Shown: one piece after another, positions 1-10,800 of the stretch
Layout of the letters: each line of letters starts with the position of its first letter
Numbering within the stretch: the first letter of the stretch is position 1
Source of the DNA: Axinella damicornis
Lineage: Eukaryota > Porifera > Demospongiae > Axinellida > Axinellidae
Direction: 5' to 3'
Assembly (NCBI GenBank): GCA_963931865.1
Contig: OZ007517.1
Location: 7,366,676 to 7,430,675, forward strand
DNA length: 64,000 bases
The notes under the pieces: generated by a model
Databases searched by the model: none
What the model saw: the letters and a program-made list of their open reading frames with translations, nothing else
Told to the model about the DNA's origin: nothing
Position numbers and translations under genes: made by a program

Positions 1-78
1 TCTCTGGTTTATATTAGCTATGTATCAGGCTGGAATTGTGTGGCTTATACCAATTCTCTATCTCTACTATAGGTCATC

Positions 79-2128
79 ATGTTCTTGTCACGCTATTGGT
101 CAGTGGTGGTACTAACAGTACATACTGCCATTCTTCATGAGGTGAGAAGATGTTCTTAAGACTATTGTTCATTCATACAGAGTATTTCTAGTTTTCAAGG
201 AAGTTCAAAGTTGTTTTTAATAACTTAAATAACTGAAGGGTTGAGAAGAAAAACAAAGTAGGTAGTACATGCTGAATTTTCAAAAGTTTCGCCGCATGCT
301 CACAGAATACGGCAGGTGCATGCATACATATTTTCAAATGTAATTTATAGCCACTTAATGAGGGTAAGCTGACTTTTTTCAACTATGACCTCTGAACGCA
401 CTGTTATAGTCGATAGCTACAAAACTCAGCAAAATTCACGGAAATCTCAAGCGTCCATGCTACATGCAACAGTCTTACTATGTTAACGAACAGAATCTTA
501 TCCTTTGATCTACTGTGTATTTGATTTAGGTTGCTGCTGAGTCCAACGAAGTTCAAACCATCCCAAATGCTGACAGCTGCCCTCCGTGGTTTGTGTACAG
601 CAACAACTCAGATGGAAAGGGGTGTTCTCCCTGTGAGTGCAAGGAAAATTTCGGAGACATTGTCATCTGTGATGAGAAACTGCAGGTATCCTACCTTCAC
701 GTGGGTAACTGCATGACATACAACAGCAGTTTTGACGGGCAAGAACCTGATGCCATATCGTTTGGTGCGTGTCCTTATGCTTACTACAACAACATAATAA
801 ACAATGCATACATAGCTCTACCACATAACGCATCTGAGCTGAACAATGTTTTCTGTGCACCACTAAACAGAGATGGACTGCTGTGCAGGGAGTGTATTGA
901 TGGGTTTGGCCCTTCAGTCATTGGGGTTGGCTATGCTTGTGCAAACTGCACTGAGAACAACTACGGGTGGATGCTGTACATCTTGTCAGAGTTTGTTCCT
1001 GCAACTGTCTTTTACTTTGCAGTTCTCACACTTCGAATCCGTATTGCATCTGCACCAATGAACTGCTTTGTCATGTTCAGCCAATTAGTGATACTTGTCC
1101 TAAACAACAATTCTGGGTTTCGTGGGGCCTTAATGGCAGAACTGGATGCAACTTCACTCATTGTGTTCAAAGTCATTCTCACAGGATATGGATTCTGGAA
1201 CCTGGACTACTTCCGTTATTTCATTCCACCATTTTGTGTGAGCCGAGGCCACAAGAACATCCATGTCCTTGCCCTCCAATATGTGTCTGCCTTTTACCCA
1301 CTACTGCTCATTACACTGACATATGCTTGTGTTGAATTACATGGTCACAATTTCAGACCAATTGTCTGGCTATGGAAGCCATTTCATCAATGTTGTGTTA
1401 AGGCTAGACGAAGGTGGGAGATAAAAGCATCCATTATCGATGTCTTTGCTACATTTCTTCTTCTTTCTTACTCGAAACTTCTGTTTGTGTCATTGCTTCT
1501 GCTGCAAAGGACAGAGATATACAATGCTGACGGTGAGGGTACTTCATACACTCTACTGGTAGATGCCACTGTGCATTACTTAAGCGCGGAACACCTTCCT
1601 TTTGCCATCATTGCTTTTCTTGTCTTGTTTCTTGTATCTCTCCCTCCACTCCTGCTGATCTTTTACCCATGCAAAATAATTAACAGGTGTCGCTACAAGA
1701 GAAGGTGGCATGCACTGCGCACATTTGTTGAAGCATTTCACGGATGCTACAAAAATGGTGTTACTGGAGGATGGGATTTTCGATCTGGATCCGGAGTCCA
1801 TATGCTCAATCGTTTTGGTGTGGTCATTGCCAATTACTGTAGTGTGAATCCACAAAATGCCTGGCTACTGTGTGCATTGTGGTTTGTGACTTCATCCATA
1901 CTCATACTGATTATGCAGCCCTTCAAGAAAAGTTACATGAGTGTAGCGGATGCTTTACTACTAGCTCTGTTGGGGTTTCTGGCACTTCTAGTTGTCACGT
2001 TCCTGTATATCCCGCCATCAGCAAATGAAATACTGCCACACTTAATGGTGATTGCCTGCGGTTTTCCGCAACTTGTTCTCCTGTTGAGCGTCACCTACAG
2101 ACAGCTGAAAGGAAAACAGATAACATGA
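79..2128 (+). CDS. Sponge-type Cys-rich multi-pass membrane protein (two exons, premature stop)
   Basis: Exon 1 is 79-141: the ATG at 79 opens a hydrophobic leader, MFLSRYWSVVVLTVHTA, and a GAG|gtgaga donor follows. The intron is 142-529 (ttgatttag acceptor). Exon 2 runs from 530 to the TGA at 2126-2128. The product is about 553 residues. Residues 22-165 form a Cys-rich ectodomain with CPPWFVY, CSPCEC and LCRECIDGFGP...CANC motifs. About eight hydrophobic helices follow, near 167-187, 198-212, 268-287, 323-346, 378-400, 466-483, 494-515 and 523-542. From memory, the LCxxCxxGFGP/NC signature next to a YGW-type first helix and an RRWHALRTFVEAFHG-like cytoplasmic block mark a large uncharacterised family abundant in demosponges, often loosely labelled receptor-like. 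Function is unknown; a surface receptor or channel is a guess. The TGA lies before the expected tail (see 2129-2353), so this allele may be truncated or read through. Exon 1 is inferred from splice sites and the leader only. Confidence 0.72.
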
Positions 2129-2353
2129 TACATTGCAGGCAAAGTTAGCACGTTGTTAAAGCAGATACATAAATCAAACCCACCAGAAGATGAACCATCG
2201 GAGGAGTCTAACCAACTGCCTGATCGATTGGTTAGTCCCGACCAGTACAACAGGTCTCTGCTGTCCGAGTCTGAGCAAGCACATTTCAACACTGAAACAC
2301 ACACAGTACGAGGACAGCTAATACCTGTGTACACTTACGGATCAATCAGCTAA
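2129..2353 (+). other. In-frame C-terminal tail ORF beyond the TGA of the upstream membrane protein
   Basis: Directly after the TGA at 2126-2128 the same frame stays open for 74 codons to a TAA at 2351. It begins YIAGKVSTLLKQIHK and ends VYTYGSIS. It is rich in Ser, Glu and Pro and has an RLVSPDQYN stretch and a terminal TYGSIS, which I recall as the usual cytoplasmic tail of this sponge family. Continuity of frame and the family-like ending argue that this is the true C-terminus, cut off by one nonsense codon. No GT-AG intron in the right phase can remove the TGA: the only nearby candidate (gtcacc to ttgcag, 49 bases) shifts the frame. Explanations are stop readthrough, a nonsense allele, or a base-call error. 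Confidence 0.7.
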
Positions 2354-2888
2354 TAATCCTAACTTTGTAAGGAACCAAAGTGCAAGTAGCTAATCATCCA
2401 TATCACTCACTGAGTAGATGCTATAACATAGTACTAGCTAAGTCTTTAATATTTGTACGTTGTACATATTTTATGAACACACTATTTCCCCTTCATTGCT
2501 TTTTTTCCTTTTTTTTCTCCTTTTTTTTTTCAATTTGTAATCACATGGGTTCGAGTACAAACTGGGAATATATAGCTAACAGCAACAGGAACAGACGAAG
2601 TATATAGTTGCATGAGTGCTACAAGTGTTGTGAGTGCAATTTCCCTAAACTACGTAGTAACAAGTGAATTCGTGTCATTATCGTTGATACCAAAACAGAT
2701 ACAAATATATAATAGAAAACAAACTACTTACTACTATACAGTAAAATATAAGAGACATGTTGGGTGTCCAGCAGGTGCTGCTATAAACAACAAAATACAG
2801 AGTACAAAACAGAGATACACAAAGTTGAGCATAATACATCAAATACACAACAATAACTATTGACAAGTATATAAAAAATAATAAGAAT

Positions 2889-2894
2889 AATAAA
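2889..2894 (+). terminator. Possible AATAAA poly(A) signal of the first gene
   Basis: A canonical AATAAA lies about 535 bases after the TAA at 2351. The interval is AT-rich with pyrimidine tracts (2500-2530). No other evidence fixes the transcript end. Confidence 0.25.
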
Positions 2895-3118
2895 TACAGC
2901 AGGGTGATGTGAAAATGGTGACTAATGCATGGCCGCAGTGGCCGGCGCAGCCAGGCCTGCCATTGCTTGCTATGCTATAATGCTTTGCTTATGGTAAAGA
3001 GAGTTTCCTCTTATAATAATTATTGCAATCTCCGCACATATTATGCATATTCCTAGTAATATTATTGTCTGGCCATCATTCACAGGTCCTTGGGGTTATT
3101 TGGTTCTGGCTCTTGTAA

Positions 3119-3153
3119 CAGAGTGTGTGTACTCTTACGGCTCAATCAGTTAG
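3119..3153 (+). pseudogene. Echo of the TYGSIS tail (duplicated gene end)
   Basis: The bases at 3128-3152 encode VYSYGSIS followed by TAG, nearly matching the VYTYGSIS-stop ending at 2330-2353. Upstream bases do not continue the frame. This is probably the remnant of a duplicated copy of the last exon. It is short, so chance similarity is possible. Confidence 0.45.
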
Positions 3154-3368
3154 AGAGACTTGTTATAACCATGATGATCCAAAGTATGTCATTTGTTACA
3201 TTACTAGTGAATTATTGTATGACTTAGTTATGCATTATATAGCACCTGCTTGATATAGCTAAAAATAACTAATAACAATAACATTAAACGGCAGCAATCC
3301 ACCTTCACTTTCAGTTTCTCCATGGATCTCATCATAGTAGCATCACTTGTCTAGTTGTTCAGATCCCC

Positions 3369-3439
3369 TAGCCTCATTCCCAGGCCCCCACCCCAGATCA
3401 ACCATACTGCAAGTGAAGGAAAGCTGGGGAATGAGGCTA
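3369..3439. mobile_element. hAT-like MITE (TAGCCTCGTTCCCAGG family), with target duplication
   Basis: The element runs from TAGCCTCATTCCCAGG to its inverted copy GGGGAATGAGGCTA. AGATCCC flanks both sides (3361-3367 and 3441-3447), which looks like a 7-8-bp target-site duplication. This is one of at least nine copies of the family in the window. Confidence 0.75.
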
Positions 3440-3834
3440 TAGATCCCGACCTGGACCATCAAAAGTACAGGAAGGTATTATGCTCTTCCACCTTAGAATT
3501 GCTGTTGCAGAATGAAGAGCAGATTGTGAATGTACTATAGTTGTCAAATTCATCTTTCAATCTAGATATATACATGTACACATTTGTGCAACTAAACTCA
3601 TTAAAATGATATTATATGTATAATGTGGAGTTATAGTAGAATCAACAAACGGGATTGTAGAACCTAAACTAATAATAAGATCATCTTATATTGTGGAGAG
3701 TATAGTAGAATCAATGTACTTGAAGTTTGTGCCCTAAACACATTTAGCTACAATTATACACATACAAAAACATTTTTTGTTGTTGTCCAATTCCTAATCA
3801 GCATCTTATCAACTTAGGATAACTACTTAGTTTC

Positions 3835-3840
3835 TTTAAT
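3835..3840 (-). terminator. Possible ATTAAA poly(A) signal of the TRPA-like gene
   Basis: On the minus strand ATTAAA lies 18-23 bases after the TGA at 3858-3860. It is a common variant signal but unusually close to the stop. Low certainty. Confidence 0.3.
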
Positions 3841-3857
3841 GCACAATCAATATGGTC

Positions 3858-4842
3858 TCATTTTGCAGCCATCTGGGTGACAAGTTTCTCAAGTGTCTCC
3901 CTCAGGGAAGCAACCTCACCAGCCAGCTGTTCAGCTCGCTCCTCCATTTTCTTTGCCGGCTCCTGCAACAAGAGAAACACATGAAAGGGATCCCACTTTG
4001 AGGAACCAATTCCAGGCTATAGCACAGAGAAAGCTTCACTTTGGGAGTGTACTAAATCTCAGCACAGAGACGAGACACCAACAAAACCACTTAAGCACCA
4101 CATAAAGTTGTACAGTTGAAAATCAAAGTCCACAATGCATCTCACTTTTGATTTTGACCATCCAGTAATGTCACCATAATTATACGTACCTGTAGCTACG
4201 TCCTCCTACCACTTGTGGGTCTATAATAATGTGCTCCTATACCAGTAGTACAATGTGACTGTTGTGTACCTTATGCCACTCTGAAAGCTGTCTGATTGCT
4301 CCTTGAAGCTGATCACTCTGTTTTTCACTGTGTTCCTTCAGTTGGTTTTCAAACCGCTCACTCTGCTCCTTCAGCTTGGTTTCCAAGTGTGCATCTTGTT
4401 CCTTTAGCTTAGTATCCAATCGCTCACTCTGCTCCATCAGCTTAGTATCCAATTGCTCACTCTGCTCCTTTAGCTTAGTATCCAATTGCTCACTCTGCTC
4501 CATCAGCTTAGTATCCAATCGCTCACTCTGCTCCATCAGCTTAGTATCCAATCGCTCACTCTGCTCCATCAGCTTAGTATCCAATTGCTCACTCTGCTCC
4601 ATCAGCTTAGTATCCAATCGCTCACTCTGCTCCTTCAGTTCCTTCAGCTTAGTATCCAATCGCTCACTCTGCTCCTTTAGCTTAGTATCCAAACACTCAC
4701 TCTGCTCCATCATCTTAGTATCCAATCGCTCACTCTGCTCCATTAGCTTGGTTTCCAACTGTTCACTTTGATGCCCTCCTTGTACCAGCAGCTGGGCTTC
4801 CAACAGCTGACTTTGTTTCTGCAGCTGACTCTCCATGCCATC
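3858..4842 (-). other. TRPA-like gene: C-terminal eleven-residue-repeat coiled coil
   Basis: Exon 4270-4842 (191 residues) encodes about 14 units of the pattern SERLDTKLMEQ, one with a three-residue insert (LKELKEQ). Exon 3858-3962 adds EPAKKMEERAEQLAGEV and ends MAAK. Eleven-residue (hendecad) spacing with Leu at fixed positions predicts a long, gently right-handed or straight coiled coil. In TRP tetramers C-terminal coiled coils assist assembly, so a long stalk here is plausible. The charged Glu/Lys/Arg surface and absence of Pro support helix. Confidence 0.85.
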
Positions 4843-7800
4843 CTGAATATTTGAATTGAGTTTACAAACATATAGGGGATACGTAAGAATCCAATAGTTA
4901 TATCTATCAGACAAATCAGAAAAGTCCCCATATTGCTAGTTATTACTAGCCATCAGTAGAAGGGCTTGAGGCATGTTTCAAATCTCTTTGTGTAATAAGT
5001 TACCAGATAGTGTCAAATATTCCTCTATTTCTGTATTCAAGGCTCATATACCACATTAGCATGGTTGCTATTCATGTAGCCTTTGTCATAAATTTTCATA
5101 GAAAAAAAAAGAAAAAGAAACAACAGAGAGCACTCCTGAAAGGGATCCATATTGCAGTGTACAATAGCACGAGCTGTGGACAGGAGCACGGATCTACGTT
5201 GTAACCCATTATGCATTAGCTACTTAAGTGCAGTGCCCAAAATTCAAAATCAATGATACATCCCAGTTGTGCTGTGTGAATCACTCCCTGGATATAAATT
5301 ATCACTCTTTATACTGACTACAAGAAATTAATGGTTTGCATGGTCAAAGGGCATCCACTTTTGGACACCCACTTCCATGACTGCTACTTTGTGTCCGTAA
5401 CATGACTACTGAAGTACTTACCGGAGGTGGTTTGATAGCTTCGGAAATATTCACTCCAGAGGTGCTGTACTCATCTGTGATCCACAACTTTGAATACCAC
5501 TTGGCAATCCACTTTCGAACCTTGGCTGGTCTTCCTAGGTCACTCTCAATCTCAGCTTCATCAACCAAGATGTCATCAGTTGAACCACGCTTGCAACATT
5601 GAGGAAGTAAGGTTGCTGGCACATTTGGATAACATTCCTTCGATTTAATAGCAAATCGATGACGACAACCCAGAGACTCAAGCAGCTCCTCAAAACTCAA
5701 GACAAGGTCAATCTGAAATGTACAAGGCATATGAATGCTATAAGAGTTTAGAAATCCTTGCTCGTGGCCAGTAGGTATTTAACACCACACTGCCTACCTG
5801 TAATAAAATTCTGTTCTCATTAGCAGTTTTCTGAAGACGATCGACATCACCAACAGCCAAACCAACCTACAGTATCCATTAATACAAAATGATGATAGTC
5901 AAGTGCAAGCATGTACAAGAACGTTTAGACATTACTGAATGCTAAATCAATCACATGTAGATGAATCGAAAAGCAAAGCATAGTATGTCCTAAAACAATG
6001 GGCTGCTCTTTGGTTCTAAAACACTTCAAGTTTATAACTAAACAAAAAGGCTTACAAATTAAAGAAATAGCATTACACACTAAGCTAACAAAAATCAGTC
6101 ACACCAGCGATATCACACTTAAACAGAAGTGGCAAAAATACCGTTAAAATATTAAATGCTGCTACAGCATGAATACTCATTCATACTTCGCAATATTGTT
6201 ATCTGTAGTTAGCTAGTTATGTGATGATTTAGTTTCTGATTCCTTAGCACACAGCCATGTTGCAACCATCAAAACACAGTCCAGAAGCTCTTTAGCAACT
6301 CACCAGCAAGTTGCTCAGTAGAACAGGCATCAGGACTAGGAAGATGATCCAGAGAAGGAATGATACTGGTGGGAAGGCTATCTCATCCTCTCCCTCCTGC
6401 TGGTGGAATAGGTCATCATAATCCAGTTCTCCAATGGTCATGGCCATCAGCTTCAAAATGGCCCGTCCAGGGTGGGAGAAGGCAGTACGCTGGAGGATAG
6501 ATGTAGTTAGCTGTATCAGTTACGGCATTCTCTGTGTAAAGTTGTGTCAGCATAGCTTCCTAGGTGCAAGCTGAATCACTATTCAAAACCTCACAGGCCA
6601 AATAAGCAGTGTGCTATGAAACTGAACTTACTGAAGAAACCATGCTCCCTATATGATCAGTGGTAAAAGCTCATTCAAGTATTGATCATTAATTTCACTT
6701 ACCATCTCATCTGGCTCAAATAACAGCATGTAAAATGCCAGAGCAAAAGCAATCACCAGCAACAGAGCCAGAAAGGCTATCTTCAGAAAAGAGACCAGAA
6801 TGTTCACGAACATCAGAACATAGACCCCCGTCACAGGCCATTTTTGGAGAAAGGTTATTAGTCCTATCCATCCCAGAAATACAGCTACCACTCCAATTTG
6901 CCACTGCCAGCTGTAAACACACAGACAGGGGGTGGCAAATACAAATGTAAATATTATGGAGAATAGATAGAGTGGAAGCTCCAGCCAGTTGACCCAGTCC
7001 AGAAGGTACTCCAGTGGGTGCCTGCAGAGTTGGAATATCTCTAACGCCATTCGAAGGAATGCAGTCAGAATGGTAACTACAGCACCAACGTAGAGGAATC
7101 GGTACTCATGAACTGATAGACCTACGTAGATAGTATGAGCAATTACAATAAAATTAATCACACCAAGCTGCTACGTACTACTGTAGGTAATAATATCCCA
7201 CCTTCACAATCCTGTGGTGCTGTCCCATTGAATGATCCGTTCAAAACATCAGCACCTGTAAAGGTACATATCTCTTCACATTAGCACCATACAACAGCTA
7301 TAAGACATGCTAACATGTTCCCTCCAAAGGGCTGAGGACTACAAGACCAAATGCTGTCAGAAATGTCAGGAAGATGAGGTAGATCAATAGATTCCCAAAG
7401 AAGATGTATCGGCCAAATCTGTTCCACTTGTGTTCGAGGAGGCTGATCACCAATGGGTGCTTCAACAGGTTTGAGCAGCCATGCTTCCCCTGTGTATCAA
7501 GAACAATATAATTATAGCACATTGTCATACCTGCAGGGTACGTATAATATTATGTACCAGTAATCACACCTAGTAGTTGCCATATCAGGAAGTGCTGTCT
7601 TCTGGTCCCGAATTCTGATGCCAATTCATGCTCTGAATGGGCTAATTATGCATCAGTGCAGCCGTAATTGCACAACCTTTCAAATTTGCTGACGGGCACA
7701 CACTTTTTGTTCAACTACACTACTAACCTACCCACTTCAATCAAATCATGGCCTGTAAGCATGGTAACTTTAACTGCCATACTCACTATCAAGTGAAGTG

Positions 7801-10800
7801 GGTGATTGTATTTTGTGAATTTCTTTGGGCGCCAGGAATCATCACTGCGGGAGAACAGAGGATCACCGTAACTAGTGAACTGAAGATAACGTGTATAGGA
7901 TTGCTGTACCTTGTTCTCTGTTCGGTTGCATCCTCCGTGGGTTTGTCTTTGTCTTGGAAGTCTTCAAGAAATTCGTAATTGAATTTAACCAAAAAGTCGT
8001 GACTAGTAGGATACGCTGTATGTTTTTGGTCGGCGGTTTCACTTTCATTGGTGGCAACACACTTATTGAAGGCCTTTTCTGCAACATCTGTGTGGAAGAA
8101 TTGGATGCTGGAATGCAGTTCTTGTTGGGATTAGAGCCAAAAACCTCCTGAATACTAGCAAGATTTTATAACAAGTAAACATGAGGTAGGCAATCACCAG
8201 TGAATGAGGCCAGTGGCTAGGTACAGTACAAATCAACAGTGAAATGGGTATTCAACCATAGCCTACCTGGCATGGTGGCAATTAGCTCCCTCAAATTTGT
8301 TGTAGTCTCCTTGCCATAAATCTCCAGTGAGCACTTCAGTAGCTCCTTCCATTTCTCATGGTCCAGTAGGGTTACAGCAATACCCCTATCAAGGAATAGA
8401 GGTGAAACCAAGTATTTTCAATAGAGTAACCCATCATATCTTCAGATGACACATATTATCACACACAAGCACGGTAGCCTCGTACCCAGGCCTTATCACA
8501 CCAGCACTTGTTGCTTGCAGCACTAATGTGGGGAAGGCCTGATGAAACTCGTCATGTGCAGTGACGTACTTGGACACGTGAAGGAGTGACACATTCCCGG
8601 TTGAACCAGAGGATAAACCTTGCCAGCGAGCACACACAGGGCTCCAATGAAGCCAGCCAACTGGCTTCTCAACTCTGGTGTGTATCTTGTACTTCCATTC
8701 GAGTTCATTTCTGTGTGGTGCGTAGCATTGCCACAGGCACTCCACCACTGTACGAGTCACCCATCTCTAGTAGCCAAGCTGTAAAAACTAGGACTCATCC
8801 TGTGTGTGCACGTGCTTGCTGACAAAGCCTATCCTATATGTTCCGCTGAACAGCCACAAGCAATTCTACAGTCCAAGGGATTCGATCCTCGTCTGTTCAG
8901 CTGTCTGAAGCAATAGGGCTGTAATCAGTGGCTCAGCCAGCAGCACGGGTCAACTGCCAGCTGGAGCTTTTAGCTAAGACCCAAGGTTCCTTGTCTGAAA
9001 TTGTATATAAGTGGCTGTGAACAAGGACTGAGTTTCTTTGAGTTGTGCCTTGGATAAATTTCATTATGTCAATTACCAAGTTCCATGGATACAATTAATA
9101 CAAAGAAATAATCTTACTTTTGTCTTGAACGGATGGCCTTGGAGAGGGAGTTCTCTCCACCATCGTCTTTAGCAGTTAGATCTGCCCCTTTGTCCAATAA
9201 ACATTTCACAACTTCAATATTTCCACCACGACATGCAACATGCAAAGGTGTTACCTATAACAAAGAAGATAGCAAGTAGTATAGGTAAAGCAAAGAGTCC
9301 ACTTGCAATTACCAGCAAGCATTACTACTCAGTCAGGTACCCTAGCCTCATTACCCAGCCACTCCCTCCTCCATTTCTTGCGGTATGTCACCCGGAGCCC
9401 AATTTGCTGTTGGGGAGCCAAGGAATGAGGCTAGGGGCACTTGAATGGTGACTGAAACTGACAGTAATGCTGCATGAAGTATTGTACAAAGACAGTGCCT
9501 ACATAGTATTCATTGACCAGATAAAGGTTTTCAGATGATGTCAACACTATAGGTAAATAACCGGTGTGCTTTACAGAGCAAGAATTAGACTGGGACTGAT
9601 TGCACCTCAATTGTTCGGTTATGGGCATCACTTAATACTGAAGACTACGTTTGGCATATCTAAAAAATAATCTATAAAATTGTTTCCTTGCAACTGAAGG
9701 CTATGATGGAATGAAATGGACAGTAGCTACAAACCAGCGTGAAATGAAACACTTTGTGGTAAATACGTAGTGCGTAGCAATGCTTTCTGCGGGGTTGTAA
9801 TGCCTGAATGGAAGTAGAGTCAGGCCTGCTTTATTTGAAATCCAAGGGCCATTGGCCAATTACCGCAGTTAAAAAGTTACTACATTGTGTATAACAGTAC
9901 AACACACGTCGATGTGCGTTTGCAGAACCGCTTCCGTCACGGTGCCTGATTTATTTGGCAAACACAGCTCCGGAATACCTACTTACGGTTAGTCTCGTTC
10001 CCAGACCACACCCCCCGAGGGGAGAGACGGTCTGATGAACAAAGTCGAATTTCTTGGGCTTATTACCGGATGTGGTAAGGACCAATGAGATTGCGAGATT
10101 GTTAATAATTATGTAGTAATCGCTTGGAATACTCGGAGAAGACAACAGCCAAGAGCCTTCGCCAGGGCCAGTTTTCCCTTAGCGCTTACTGTGTAGGGCA
10201 ACAACTTCTGAAGACTTGCGCTCGATTGTGCTAGTTGTGAGCCCTGTGACATCAGGATCAAGTTGAGAGCTTTGGAAGCGAGGTCAGCAAAGGGATCAAG
10301 TACAACAAAGCAAGCTATTGCTAGCCATCGGCATAGCCCTAAGGGGCCGTTCTTCGCATTTGACCCCAGTAGAGTGCCTGAAAGGACTGCCAACCAAACA
10401 GGAAGCAGATTCCATGGACGGCCAAGGATGCTTCAAAAATCTTCTATGGGCCATGGGTGAGCGGCAAAAGGTTAGTACATCTTCTTTCCTGATATAATTA
10501 TAAGTAGCCATGCTCGCGCTTGGTCAAAACGGGAGCCTTCAGCAGACGCTTTCGCAGGCACCACGGGATTATACAATGATTACACATAAGTACGCTTCAA
10601 GCCCAAGAAATTGGAATTCGTTCACCAGACCGTCTCTCCCCTCGGGGGGTGTGTTCTGGGCACGAGACTAACTTACAGTACGTGTCTTTAAAATCGATGC
10701 TGTGATTCAGAAACCTACAAAGCCAGAGCTTCTCGGAAGAATCCTTCCGCATCTTTGGTTCCAATTCTCGGAAGAAGCCTTCTGATTTGTGGCAAAGCTG

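Larger units (their letters stand above)
2354..3857. other. Intergenic spacer between convergent genes
   Basis: This AT-rich 1.5-kb spacer separates the 3' ends of the multi-pass membrane gene and the TRPA-like gene. It holds the tail echo (3119-3153), one hAT-like MITE (3369-3439) and poly-T runs. I see no other coding exon. Confidence 0.6.

Noticed and set aside
4376..4771. Plus-strand 131-codon frame of repeated SLCSISLVSN
   Set aside because: Exact antisense of the coiled-coil repeat exon; it stays open only because the 33-bp unit lacks stops in that frame.
8434..8760. 108-codon minus-strand frame between TRPA exons
   Set aside because: Overlaps a MITE end, has no TRPA-like motif, and the flanking exons already join in phase.
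8870..8965. Possible third tRNA-like sequence on the minus strand
   Set aside because: A B-box-like GGATCGAATCC is present but the A box has a mismatch and no stems pair convincingly.
10109..10511. Overlapping open frames of 65-94 codons
   Set aside because: They lie inside the inverted-repeat element 9989-10671 and resemble no transposase.
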